From assembly GCA_959599915.1 (NCBI GenBank), contig CAUGJE010000008.1, forward strand, positions 28,434-92,433: a stretch of 64,000 nucleotides of DNA, given 5' to 3'. Each line of letters opens with the position of its first letter. Positions within the stretch are counted from its first letter, which is position 1. The stretch comes from an uncultured Collinsella sp. Its GTDB lineage: Bacteria; Actinomycetota; Coriobacteriia; Coriobacteriales; Coriobacteriaceae. The position numbers and the translations under genes were made by a program. The notes below the pieces were generated by a model, which saw nothing but the letters and a program-made list of their open reading frames with translations, made no database searches and was not told the origin of the DNA. Shown in pieces: positions 26,300 through 33,914 of the stretch.

Positions 26300-26319
26300 G
26301 ACTTATATTGTATTAGAAC
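26300..26319. promoter_or_regulatory. Operator-like site before GntR-1
   Basis: On the reverse strand GTTCTAATACAATATAAGTC shares 14 of 20 positions with the SIS-1 palindrome, mainly GTT.TAATAC..TATA. It lies about 45 bp before the start. Confidence 0.45.
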
Positions 26320-26536
26320 TTTTTAGGAGTCCATATATTTCCTAAATGATTCGGTAAACGGGTTGTTATTTCACTTTAGCGGGGTGCAGCGGCTACCCGC
26401 GGCATTCGTTATCAACCTAGCTAGGTTAGTCCACCCACATCGTCTCCAGTTCGCCGCAGAGCCGCGGCCCCATATGGGTATACTCACGAGGATTCGACTC
26501 GATTCGCCCCCGCTGGGGCGTCAAAGGAGACTGCAT

Positions 26537-29500
26537 ATGCCCACCACCTCAACCGACCCGCGCGCCGCTGCCGCCGCGCTGCTGGTGCCCGGCACCACCT
26601 GCCACGGCTTTGCCGTCGAGCGCTGCGAGACCGTGTCCGAGCTCGACTCGGACGCCTACGTGCTGCGCCACACCGCCTCGGGCGCTCGCCTGCTGTACCT
26701 GGCGTGCGACGACGAAAACAAGGCTTTTGCCATTGGCTTTAAGACGCCGCCGGCCGATTCCACCGGCGTGTTCCATATCCTCGAGCACTCGGTGCTATGC
26801 GGATCGGCCAAGTTTCCCGTCAAGGAGCCGTTTGTCGACCTAATCAAGAGCTCCATGCAGACGTTCCTCAACGCCATGACCTACCCCGACAAGACCATCT
26901 ACCCCGTTGCCACCACCAACGAGCAAGATCTGTACAACCTGATGGACGTGTACCTGGACGCGGTGTTCAACCCGGCCATCTATACCAAGCCCACCATTTT
27001 TGAGCAGGAGGGCTGGCACTACGAGCTGGACCTGACGGAGGCCGCCGAGGGCGAGGGCAGCGGCAGCTCCGCGAGCCTGCGCGAGGGCACGCTACGCTAT
27101 AACGGCGTGGTGTTCAACGAGATGAAGGGCGCGCTGTCCGACCCCATGAGCGTGCTGGACGACGCCGTCAACGCCGCGCTCTATCCCGACACCGCCTATG
27201 CGCACGAGAGCGGCGGCGACCCGCGCGCGATTCCCGTGCTCACCTACGAGCAGTTCCTGGACACGCACGCGCGCCACTACAATCCTTCCAACTCCTACAT
27301 CACGCTCTACGGCGACCTGGACGTGGACCGCGCGCTGGCGTTTTTGGACGAGCGCTATCTGTCGCAGCCGAGTGCCGCGAGCCGCCGCATGGACGCTACC
27401 GTTGCAGCCGGCGAGGACCCGTCCACGCTGGCGCCCAATCCGCTGGTCGTGCAGGCGCCCGTGACCTGCGAGTACAAGCGCGTCGAGATGGCCACCACGC
27501 CCGAGAACGCCCTGGTGGGCCTTGGCCTGGTGCTGGGCAGCGCGCTCGACCGCAAGCGCACGATCGCGGCGGATATCTTGTTCGAGGCGCTGCTGGGTTC
27601 CAACGAAGCACCAGTTAAGAAGGCCATTCTGGCCGCCGGCCTGGGCGGCAACGTGGTGAGCTACACCGCGGCCGAGAGCCTGCAGCCCTACGAGCTCATC
27701 ATGCTGCAAAACGCGCAGCCCGGTGTGGCGCGTGAGCTGCGTCGCGTGTTCCAGGACGCCTGCCGCGACCTGTGCGAACATGGCGTTCCGCGCGAGCGCC
27801 TGGAAGCCATCATCAGCAGCAACGAATACGACCTGCGCCAGCGCGACTACGGTATCGCCGACGGCGTGGCCATTGCGTGCGACGCGCTGAGCACCTGGCT
27901 CTACGATGACGACGCCGCGACGCTGGCGCTCAAGTACGGCCCGGTGTACGAGGAGCTGCGCGACGAGCTGGACGGCACCTACTTTGAGAACCTGCTGCGC
28001 GAGCTGGTGCTGCAGAACGATCACATGGCACTGGTTGAGCTGGTGCCGGTGGACGCCGCCGAGGGTTCGGAGGGTGCCGAGGCCACCGAGCTGGCAGCCA
28101 AGCGCGATGCCATGACCGATGCCGAGCTGGCCGACGTGGTCGAGCGCACGGCCGCGCTGCGTGCCGCGCAGGAGGCGGAAGACACGCCCGAGGCCAAGGC
28201 CACGCTGCCGCGCCTGCGCGTGTCCGACATTGGCGAGGCGCGCCCCGAGCCGCCGCTGATCGTGGACACGACCGCGCCCATCCCCTGCCTGCGCCACGGC
28301 ATCCCCACCAACCGTCTGGCCTACGCCATGCAGTATTTCGACCTGAGCTGCGTCGCGTTTGAGGACCTGCCCTGTGTGACACTGCTCTGCCGCCTGCTTA
28401 AGCAGCTGCCCACGCGCGAGCACTCGGCCGAGGAACTCGACAACTTGCTTGCCGGCAAGCTGGGCTTTTTGAGCTTTACGACCGAAGTCATGACCCAGCC
28501 CGACGTGGACGGTGTGCGCCCCTACCTGCTGGTGAGCGCCGGCGCCCTGTCCGAGAAGATCGATGCGCTGGCGAGTCTGCCGCGCGAGGTATGGTCGAGC
28601 ACGCTTTTGGCAGACGCCGACGCCGACCGCGTGCGCGACGTGCTCACGCAGATTCGCATTGGGCTTGAGCAGGGCTTTATCAACAACGGACACTCGGTGG
28701 CGCTGGGTCGCGCGATGAGCTACAGCTCGCCTTCGGCCGTGGTTCGCGAGCAGCTTTCTGGCGTGGACTTCTATCTGTTCCTGCGCGATCTGCTCGAGCA
28801 CTTTGACGAGCGCGTGGACGGGCTGCGCACCAAGCTTGCCGAGCTGGCGGAGCGCATCTTTGTGGTCGATGGCTGCCTGGCGAGCTTTACCGGCAGCGAC
28901 GAGGACTTTGACGCGTACTGGGATGCCGCGGGCGACCTGGGGCTTGGCGCGGGCGACGGCGCTGCCAGCGGCACGCTCGTGGTGCCGGAGCCGCGCGACC
29001 GCCACGAGGCTTTCGTCATCCCCAGCGACATCTGCTTTGCCGCGCGTGCGTGCGATCCGCGTCGCCTGGGCATTGACGTGACAGGCGCTTGGGCCGTGGC
29101 TGCCAACGCGCTCTCCTACGACTACCTGTGGAACGAGATTCGCGTGAAGGGCGGTGCGTACGGCTGCGGATTCCGCGCAGCCGGCGAGCGTCAGGCGGCG
29201 TTCTACACCTACCGTGACCCGGCAATCGATCCCTCGATTGAGCGCGTGGCGCGCGCAGGCGAATGGCTCGGCAGCTTTGAACCTGACGAGGCCGCCTTTG
29301 AGGGCTTTATCGTAAGCTGTGTGAGCGGCATGGACGCGCCCGTGAAGCCGTACGCGCTCACCAAACGCCGCAACACGACCTACCTGGCCGGACTCGATCC
29401 GCATGCACGCGAGGAGCGCCGCGCCCAGATGCTCGCCGCCACGCCCGGTGAGCTGCGCTCGCTCGGCGCCGACGTGACGCGCATCGCAGCCGAGTCGCCC

Positions 29501-29575
29501 ACCTGCGTCTTTGGCGGCCGCGAAGTCATCACCAAGAGCAACGCCGACTTCAACGTAGTCGACCTGCTGGGCTAA
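26537..29575 (+). CDS. M16C family metallopeptidase (presequence-protease-like)
   Basis: 1012 residues, the length of one-chain M16C enzymes such as PreP and Cym1. The inverted zinc motif HILEH is at 80-84, and the third ligand Glu is likely in the YNGVVFNEMKGALSDP region about 80 residues later. The C-terminal half holds a second, inactive M16 pair joined by a helical linker. These enzymes degrade unfolded peptides of about 10-65 residues. The ATG at 26537 has AAAGGAG 9 nt before it. It is a single gene with its own terminator at 29581. No signal peptide is visible, so it is cytosolic. Confidence 0.93.
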   Translation: MPTTSTDPRAAAAALLVPGTTCHGFAVERCETVSELDSDAYVLRHTASGARLLYLACDDENKAFAIGFKTPPADSTGVFHILEHSVLCGSAKFPVKEPFVDLIKSSMQTFLNAMTYPDKTIYPVATTNEQDLYNLMDVYLDAVFNPAIYTKPTIFEQEGWHYELDLTEAAEGEGSGSSASLREGTLRYNGVVFNEMKGALSDPMSVLDDAVNAALYPDTAYAHESGGDPRAIPVLTYEQFLDTHARHYNPSNSYITLYGDLDVDRALAFLDERYLSQPSAASRRMDATVAAGEDPSTLAPNPLVVQAPVTCEYKRVEMATTPENALVGLGLVLGSALDRKRTIAADILFEALLGSNEAPVKKAILAAGLGGNVVSYTAAESLQPYELIMLQNAQPGVARELRRVFQDACRDLCEHGVPRERLEAIISSNEYDLRQRDYGIADGVAIACDALSTWLYDDDAATLALKYGPVYEELRDELDGTYFENLLRELVLQNDHMALVELVPVDAAEGSEGAEATELAAKRDAMTDAELADVVERTAALRAAQEAEDTPEAKATLPRLRVSDIGEARPEPPLIVDTTAPIPCLRHGIPTNRLAYAMQYFDLSCVAFEDLPCVTLLCRLLKQLPTREHSAEELDNLLAGKLGFLSFTTEVMTQPDVDGVRPYLLVSAGALSEKIDALASLPREVWSSTLLADADADRVRDVLTQIRIGLEQGFINNGHSVALGRAMSYSSPSAVVREQLSGVDFYLFLRDLLEHFDERVDGLRTKLAELAERIFVVDGCLASFTGSDEDFDAYWDAAGDLGLGAGDGAASGTLVVPEPRDRHEAFVIPSDICFAARACDPRRLGIDVTGAWAVAANALSYDYLWNEIRVKGGAYGCGFRAAGERQAAFYTYRDPAIDPSIERVARAGEWLGSFEPDEAAFEGFIVSCVSGMDAPVKPYALTKRRNTTYLAGLDPHAREERRAQMLAATPGELRSLGADVTRIAAESPTCVFGGREVITKSNADFNVVDLLG

Positions 29576-29580
29576 CGCAC

Positions 29581-29622
29581 AAAGGTAGATTTTTGGGACA
29601 TGCCCGAAAATCTACCTTTTTT
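29581..29622 (+). terminator. Terminator of M16C peptidase (D-family sequence)
   Basis: AAAGGTAGATTTT pairs with GAAAATCTACCTTT across TGGGACATGCCC and is followed by TTTT. GTAGATTTTTGGGACATGCC recurs in reverse at 33820-33840. Confidence 0.75.
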
Positions 29623-29653
29623 CTGCGGCTTGAGCGGGGCGGCGCAGCCCACC

Positions 29654-29730
29654 GCGGCGGTTTGTCTCAATCTGTAACATCTAGGTCCAATTTTGCCGAG
29701 TTACTGTTACAGATTGAGACAAACCGCCGC
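29654..29730. repeat. 26-bp perfect inverted repeat
   Basis: Left arm 29654-29679 and right arm 29705-29730 are perfectly complementary around a 25-nt spacer. The arm core is TTTGTCTCAATCTGTAACA. No gene or T-run is attached. It fills most of the 313-bp gap between the M16C gene and hicA. Confidence 0.9.
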
Positions 29731-29792
29731 AGACGCCCACTCCACAGCACAGACCACCACAAAGGTGCCTGTCTCCTTCCTCAGTTGTGATT

Positions 29793-29828
29793 CGAACACT
29801 TGTTCTATACGCACACATGTTCTATAGT
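29793..29828 (+). promoter_or_regulatory. hicAB promoter with a LexA-like box
   Basis: TTGTTC (29800-29805) and TATAGT (29823-29828) are 17 bp apart. The -35 overlaps TCGAACACTTGTTCTA, which fits the Gram-positive LexA box GAAC-N4-GTTC. TGTTCTATA also occurs twice with about 18 bp between, which could be the HicB site. Confidence 0.6.
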
Positions 29829-29888
29829 AGAGGTGCTTGCATCGAACTGAAATTGCAACTAGAATATAGTTGCAGAATGTGAGGCGGG

Positions 29889-30152
29889 ATGACTCGATCC
29901 GATAAACTCATCGCCCAGCTGCTTAGCTGTCCTTCAACGTATAGATTCGCTGACTTTCTTAAAGTTATGGCTTCATATGGCTTTGAAATGGACAGCAAAG
30001 GCAAGACATCCGGATCGCGCGTTCGCTTCTACAGGCCATCAGATGGCAGGATGTTCGTAATGCACGCGCCTCATCCATCTGACGAATTGACAGCGGGGAC
30101 CATTCGAAACATCGTTCGCTTTCTGCAAGATGTCGGAGGTAGTCATGAGTAA
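29889..30152 (+). CDS. hicA: HicA-family mRNA interferase toxin
   Basis: 87 residues. The fold is a small dsRNA-binding-like domain. The sequence has GSRVRFYRP and then MHAPHPSDELTAGTIRNIVRFLQDVG, as in the HicA subfamily where GSRV replaces the usual GSHH, so the catalytic His is probably the one in HAPHP. GAGG precedes the ATG. The end overlaps hicB by 8 bp. The partner would neutralise it. Confidence 0.85.
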   Translation: MTRSDKLIAQLLSCPSTYRFADFLKVMASYGFEMDSKGKTSGSRVRFYRPSDGRMFVMHAPHPSDELTAGTIRNIVRFLQDVGGSHE

Positions 30153-30474
30153 CGTTTTGGCATACAAGGGTTATTTCGCCCCGGTCGAGTTCGATGCCGA
30201 ACAGCATGTGCTAACAGGTATGGTCGCCGGCATTAGGGACGCAATCGTATTTGAAGGCTCCACGGCTGAAGAAGTGGAGCAATGCTTCCACGACGCCGTC
30301 GACGATTACCTTGAGTTTTGCGCCGAGAAGGGCAAGGAACCCGAGCGGGCTTTTAAGGGCTCGTTCAACGTAAGAACGGGCTCTGAGCTCCACAAGCAAG
30401 CAGCGCTGGCGGCGGCAAAGAAGGGTGAGTCACTCAATAAGTTTGTGACTGAAGCGATTGCTGCGGCGCTGTGA
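30145..30474 (+). CDS. hicB: HicB-family antitoxin
   Basis: 109 residues. The N-terminal partial RNase H-like fold has YKGYFAPVEFDAEQHVLTGMVAGIRDAIVFEG and VDDYLEFCAEKGKEP. The C-terminal ribbon-helix-helix-like end (ELHKQAALAAAKKGESLNKFVTEAI) binds DNA. It represses its own operon and blocks HicA. ATG 30145 has GGAGG 5 nt upstream and is preferred to an in-frame codon 15 bases earlier. Confidence 0.9.
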   Translation: MSNVLAYKGYFAPVEFDAEQHVLTGMVAGIRDAIVFEGSTAEEVEQCFHDAVDDYLEFCAEKGKEPERAFKGSFNVRTGSELHKQAALAAAKKGESLNKFVTEAIAAAL

Positions 30475-30486
30475 AGCCAACGTCGA

Positions 30487-30527
30487 GTCGAAGCTGCCAC
30501 AAAGGGCGCCTTTGCGGCAGCTTCGAC
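30487..30527 (+). terminator. Strong hairpin after hicB
   Basis: GTCGAAGCTGCC / GGCAGCTTCGAC plus an inner CAAAGG / CCTTTG stem. There is no T-run. It is joined directly to the C1 element. Confidence 0.55.
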
Positions 30528-30580
30528 GTTTGCCCAGATAAAACCTGCCAAAATAAACCTGTCCCTTTTAGGTAGGTTTG
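30527..30580 (+). repeat. C-family element, copy C1, leader of the 5-FCL gene
   Basis: Shared core CCAAAATAAACCTGTCCC. It ends 15 nt before the ATG of the cyclo-ligase. AAACCUGCC and AAACCUGUC can each pair with GGUAGGUUU, so two exclusive hairpins are possible next to the ribosome site. Confidence 0.75.
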
Positions 30581-30595
30581 GGAGAGGGGGCTGGG

Positions 30596-31192
30596 ATGGA
30601 TAAGGCTAAGTTGCGGCAGGCAGTGATCGCTCGGCGCGATGCTCTTGATTTAGATGTGCGGACGGCGAAGTCTACCATTATCTGTGCGCGGCTTGTTGAG
30701 CTGTTGGATCGCTCGGATTCCGCGGCGCCGCACACCGTTGCCGTCTACGCCGCGATGGGTTCCGAGGCAGACCCTGCCGCGTTTGCCGCTGCGGTCGCCG
30801 CGCGCGGCTGGCGCGTGGCCTATCCGTGCATGCTCTCGGCAATTGATGCCGCAGCTTGTGGCCAGCGCATGTGCATGCGAGCAGTTGCCGCCGACGATGC
30901 GTCCGCGGCTCCGTTTATCGCCCACCCCGCGCGGGCCTTCGCGGCCACGGACATCGACAGCGACCGCTTCCCCATCGTGCCTGCCGAAGCACTCGACATG
31001 ATTGTTGTGCCGCTCGTGGCCTTCGATCAAACCGGCGCGCGCCTGGGCTACGGCGGCGGCTGCTACGACCGCTACCTGCCCATGCTCTCGCCCGCATGCC
31101 AGATCGTCGGCATCGCCTTTGACGAACAGCGCGTCGACCACATCCCCACCGATGCCCACGATCTACCGCTGCCCAACATCATCAGCGCCTAA
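30596..31192 (+). CDS. 5-formyltetrahydrofolate cyclo-ligase
   Basis: 198 residues. It converts 5-formyl-THF to 5,10-methenyl-THF with ATP and so returns folate to one-carbon metabolism. Conserved parts are KAKLRQAVIARRDAL near the start, the substrate loop VAVYAAMGSEAD, and the family signature DQTGARLGYGGGCYDRYLP at about 144-163. The ATG at 30596 follows GGGAGAGGGGG. The C1 repeat is its immediate leader, which may matter for control. Confidence 0.95.
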   Translation: MDKAKLRQAVIARRDALDLDVRTAKSTIICARLVELLDRSDSAAPHTVAVYAAMGSEADPAAFAAAVAARGWRVAYPCMLSAIDAAACGQRMCMRAVAADDASAAPFIAHPARAFAATDIDSDRFPIVPAEALDMIVVPLVAFDQTGARLGYGGGCYDRYLPMLSPACQIVGIAFDEQRVDHIPTDAHDLPLPNIISA

Positions 31193-31216
31193 TCGCCGCT
31201 GTATCGCACCCGCAAG

Positions 31217-31335
31217 ATGAGCGTGGAATATCTCCCACTTTGAGCCTCTTCCTCAGCAAAAAACGGGAGATTATCCACGCTCATTCAGCAAGCGTCCGAT
31301 TATCCACGCTCGTGTGTCCGATTATCCACGCTCGT
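31217..31335. repeat. A-family element, copy A1 (119 bp)
   Basis: A 68-nt hairpin with arms ATGAGCGTGG..ATCTCCC and GGGAGATTATCCACGCTCAT is followed by two tandem 22-nt units carrying GTCCGATTATCCACGCTCGT. Same length and orientation as A2, with 96 of 119 bases identical by my count. The gap to the next gene holds nothing else. Confidence 0.85.
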
Positions 31336-31359
31336 ACGGCGCAACGCCCTGCAACCGCC

Positions 31360-32322
31360 TCAGCATGCACGCGGCACGCCGGCAACTCTGAGCTTGCGGT
31401 CGAGTTTTGCCGGATCCCTTAAATCATCCCAGCACAAGCGCACAATCTTGCAGTTATCAAGCAGCGAAAGCCTCGATTCGCGCTGGCGCTCGTCAAATTG
31501 CGCCTTTGCGAGCTTGCCCTCCTCCGCCGCCTTTTCGCTTTTAACGAATCCGTCGAACTCCCCGATAATCAACCGGTCGCCCACGCGCCACAGGTAGTCA
31601 ACGCGATACGGCCTCCCCGGCTCAACCGGGTCGAACAGCTCAACTTGCAGCTCCGGAACCTGCCAGCCGCGCTCGATCATCAGCGCTCGCGCCTTGGACT
31701 CGCCGCCGCTTTCCGACAGGCCATCGGCACACCGTGCAACACTTCGCGCCGCCACAACACCGCGACGATTCAAGCCAAGCTTGTCGACTGCCTCAACGAG
31801 ATGCTCCTTCGACAAAAGCTGCTCATGGAGCGCCGAGTCTGCGATGATCAGCCCCTCGACAAACGATGCATCGACCAGGCAATCCGTAATCGTTTGATCG
31901 ATATCGGTCACGGCAATATCCATCTGGCTTGCCCGCGTTTGACGAACATAACGATGGCGAATCACCTGAGAGCCGGGCGTCGTCGATTGCGCCGGCGCCG
32001 CGGCGATATGGATGTGCGTCAAATTGGCATGCGAAACCGAAAGGCCATAGATAACAGCCGCCGTATAGGAGCAAAATGTCCAGTCGGGGTGCTTTTGCGC
32101 AAGGGCCCGCACCCGATGCAGATAACGCTGCCGAAACTTGAGCTCGGACCAGTATTCCGGACGCGCATACAGCCCCGGCATGACCACTTCGAGACTTCCC
32201 GCCGCCACCCGCCGCTCAATCTGCTTTGCCTCTGCTGTCGTGCGCGCGTACACGCAGCTCATCTGCTGTTCGCATGCTTTAATGTGGCTTGCAAGTCTTT
32301 GATTCGCCGTCATGTTTCCCAT
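31360..32322 (-). CDS. AbiEi/DUF559-like protein (possible type IV antitoxin or abortive-infection protein)
   Basis: 320 residues. The N-terminal winged-helix-like segment (about 1-60, with ARTTAEAKQIERRVAAGSLEVVMPGLYARPEYW) and central region (WTFCSYTAAVIYGLSVSH) resemble AbiEi antitoxin proteins that precede AbiEii toxins. The C-terminal part (YRVDYLWRVGDRLIIGEFDGFVKS...) has the D...ExD look of a restriction-endonuclease-like DUF559 fold. No AbiEii toxin gene is adjacent, so it is an orphan here. ATG 32322 has GGAGG 4 nt upstream; a TTG at 32334 and an ATG at 32313 are alternatives. It lies between two direct 119-bp A elements. Confidence 0.6.
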   Translation of the reverse strand: MGNMTANQRLASHIKACEQQMSCVYARTTAEAKQIERRVAAGSLEVVMPGLYARPEYWSELKFRQRYLHRVRALAQKHPDWTFCSYTAAVIYGLSVSHANLTHIHIAAAPAQSTTPGSQVIRHRYVRQTRASQMDIAVTDIDQTITDCLVDASFVEGLIIADSALHEQLLSKEHLVEAVDKLGLNRRGVVAARSVARCADGLSESGGESKARALMIERGWQVPELQVELFDPVEPGRPYRVDYLWRVGDRLIIGEFDGFVKSEKAAEEGKLAKAQFDERQRESRLSLLDNCKIVRLCWDDLRDPAKLDRKLRVAGVPRAC

Positions 32323-32617
32323 GTCGCCTCCCAACTCTTGGAACGGCGCAAACGTACCAGACGGTTTGATGCGAAGTCTGACCAGATGCTGTCCAGCAGC
32401 TGACCAAATGCATGACGGTTTTGGGTGTTTTAGGCTGATGGCTTATATCTGCAGGCAGGGCAGTTGTCGAGAGGTCCCTGTCTCCACAATTTGATGCCTT
32501 GGTCCATCGGATTATCAGAAAGAAAAACCCGTCGAGATTCAAGACCACGCCAAATGCAACTTTGCCTCTGCACGCACCGTCTCTTAGCCGAGCCATCGGC
32601 ATCTATATGCCTAAAAA
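32323..32617. other. Intergenic stretch upstream of the AbiEi-like gene
   Basis: No gene seen. Near the start codon TGGTCAGCTGCTGGACAGCA and TGGTCAGAC form short repeats that could be an operator. A 107-residue reverse frame has no ribosome site or family resemblance. Confidence 0.4.
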
Positions 32618-32736
32618 ATGAGCGTGGATAATCTCCCGTTTTGAGCCTAGTTTCAAGCCAAAAGTGGGAGATTATCCACGCTCGATTTGTAAACGTCCGA
32701 AAATCCACGCTCGTGCGTCCGATAATCCACGCTCGT
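32618..32736. repeat. A-family element, copy A2 (119 bp)
   Basis: Hairpin arms GAGCGTGGATAATCTCCC and GGGAGATTATCCACGCTC are perfectly complementary, followed by two 22-nt units. Direct orientation relative to A1. Confidence 0.85.
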
Positions 32737-32777
32737 CACACCGCGAGCACAGCAACAGCCGCAGCCGCAGCCGCAGC

Positions 32778-33704
32778 CTAGTGCTCCTCGCCGGCGCGGG
32801 CCAGGTCGTAGGGCGTGGTCTGGTAGACGTAGTAGTTGAGCCAGTTGGTGTAGAGCAGCTGAGCCTGGCTACGCCAGACGTTGCGCGGCTCGGCGGTGGG
32901 GTCGTCTCCCGGGAAGTAATGTGCCGGCACCTGAGGGTTGAGGCCGCGCTTCACGTCGCGCTCGTACTCCAGACGCAACGTGTCGGTATCGTACTCGGGA
33001 TGGCCAAATACAAAGAAGCGACGGCTGTCGGTCGACTTGACGATGTACAGGCCCACCTCGTCGGACACGGCCACGACCTCAAGCTGCGGCTCGGCCTCCA
33101 CGTCCTCGCGACGCACATAGGTGTTGCGCGAATGCACGGCATAGAAACGGTCGTCAAAGCCGCGGACCAGCGGGCTTTGCGGCTTCACCAGATAATGCTC
33201 GAACACGCCGCTCGCCTTTGCCGGCAGGTCGTACTTCTGGATACCGTAATGATGGTACAGGCCGGCCTGCGCGCCCCAACAAATGTGCAGCGTAGAGTGC
33301 ACGTGCGTGGTGGACCAATCCATGATCTGGCAGAGCTCGGGCCAGTAGTCGACCTCTTCGAACGGCATCTGCTCCACCGGCGCGCCCGTAATGATCAGGC
33401 CGTCGTAGTGGATGTCGCGGATGTCGTCGAACGTGCGGTAGAACGTCTCCAGGTGGCCGGCGCTCACGTGCGTGGCCTCGTGCGTTTTGGTGCGCAGCAG
33501 GTCCACCTCCACCTGCAGCGGCGTGTTGGAGAGCTTGCGCATGATCTGCGTCTCGGTGGCGATCTTGGTGGGCATGAGGTTGAGGATGAGCACGCGCAGC
33601 GGACGGATGTCCTGGTGCAGCGCGCGGTACTCGGTCATGACAAAGATGTTCTCGCTCTCGAGCTGCGCGGCGGCAGGGAGGGCGTCGGGAATGCGAATGG
33701 GCAT
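32778..33704 (-). CDS. metA: Homoserine O-acyltransferase, MetA family (acetyl-CoA use predicted)
   Basis: 308 residues, full length. It acylates homoserine at the first committed step of methionine synthesis. The nucleophile Cys142 is in HICWGAQAGLYHHYG, and His235 and Glu237 are in FGHPEYDTD. Residue 111 is Glu (GAPVEQMPFEE). Glu at this position favours acetyl-CoA, while Gly favours succinyl-CoA in studied MetA enzymes, so the product is probably O-acetylhomoserine. AAGGAG is 5 nt before the ATG. No SAM riboswitch is recognised in the 210-bp divergent region. Confidence 0.95.
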   Translation of the reverse strand: MPIRIPDALPAAAQLESENIFVMTEYRALHQDIRPLRVLILNLMPTKIATETQIMRKLSNTPLQVEVDLLRTKTHEATHVSAGHLETFYRTFDDIRDIHYDGLIITGAPVEQMPFEEVDYWPELCQIMDWSTTHVHSTLHICWGAQAGLYHHYGIQKYDLPAKASGVFEHYLVKPQSPLVRGFDDRFYAVHSRNTYVRREDVEAEPQLEVVAVSDEVGLYIVKSTDSRRFFVFGHPEYDTDTLRLEYERDVKRGLNPQVPAHYFPGDDPTAEPRNVWRSQAQLLYTNWLNYYVYQTTPYDLARAGEEH

Positions 33705-33802
33705 GGATGCTCCTTACGAGTCAGTTGCAGCTATGGTACAACGAGCGGCCCCATCCGCGCGAGCACATCGCCCAGCGATGCCGTCAGCGGCCAAATCACT
33801 CC

Positions 33803-33848
33803 AAAAGTAGAGATTAAGGCATGTCCCAAAAATCTACGGCACTTTAGC
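33803..33848 (-). repeat. D-family sequence, second copy
   Basis: On the reverse strand GTAGATTTTTGGGACATGCC is identical over 20 bases to the M16C terminator loop. AAAG and CTTT ends could form a weaker hairpin. It lies between metA and the dehydrogenase. Confidence 0.6.
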
Positions 33849-33914
33849 CTAGCAAAGTGGCAGCAGGACGCTACAATGGTTCGACGCGAAAAACTCGGCC
33901 GAAAGGATGCATAT

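Noticed and set aside
27092..29404. 770-residue reverse open frame
   Set aside because: Antisense shadow of the M16C peptidase; Arg/Gln/His-rich and with no recognisable domain.
31291..31335. Tandem 22-nt units considered as a CRISPR array
   Set aside because: Only two adjacent units without spacers, no cas genes, and the units belong to a dispersed palindromic family.
32279..32602. 107-residue reverse frame upstream of the AbiEi-like gene
   Set aside because: No start signal, biased composition, covers a likely regulatory region.
33705..33914. SAM riboswitch or T-box before metA
   Set aside because: No conserved SAM-I or T-box sequence could be found in the 210 bp.
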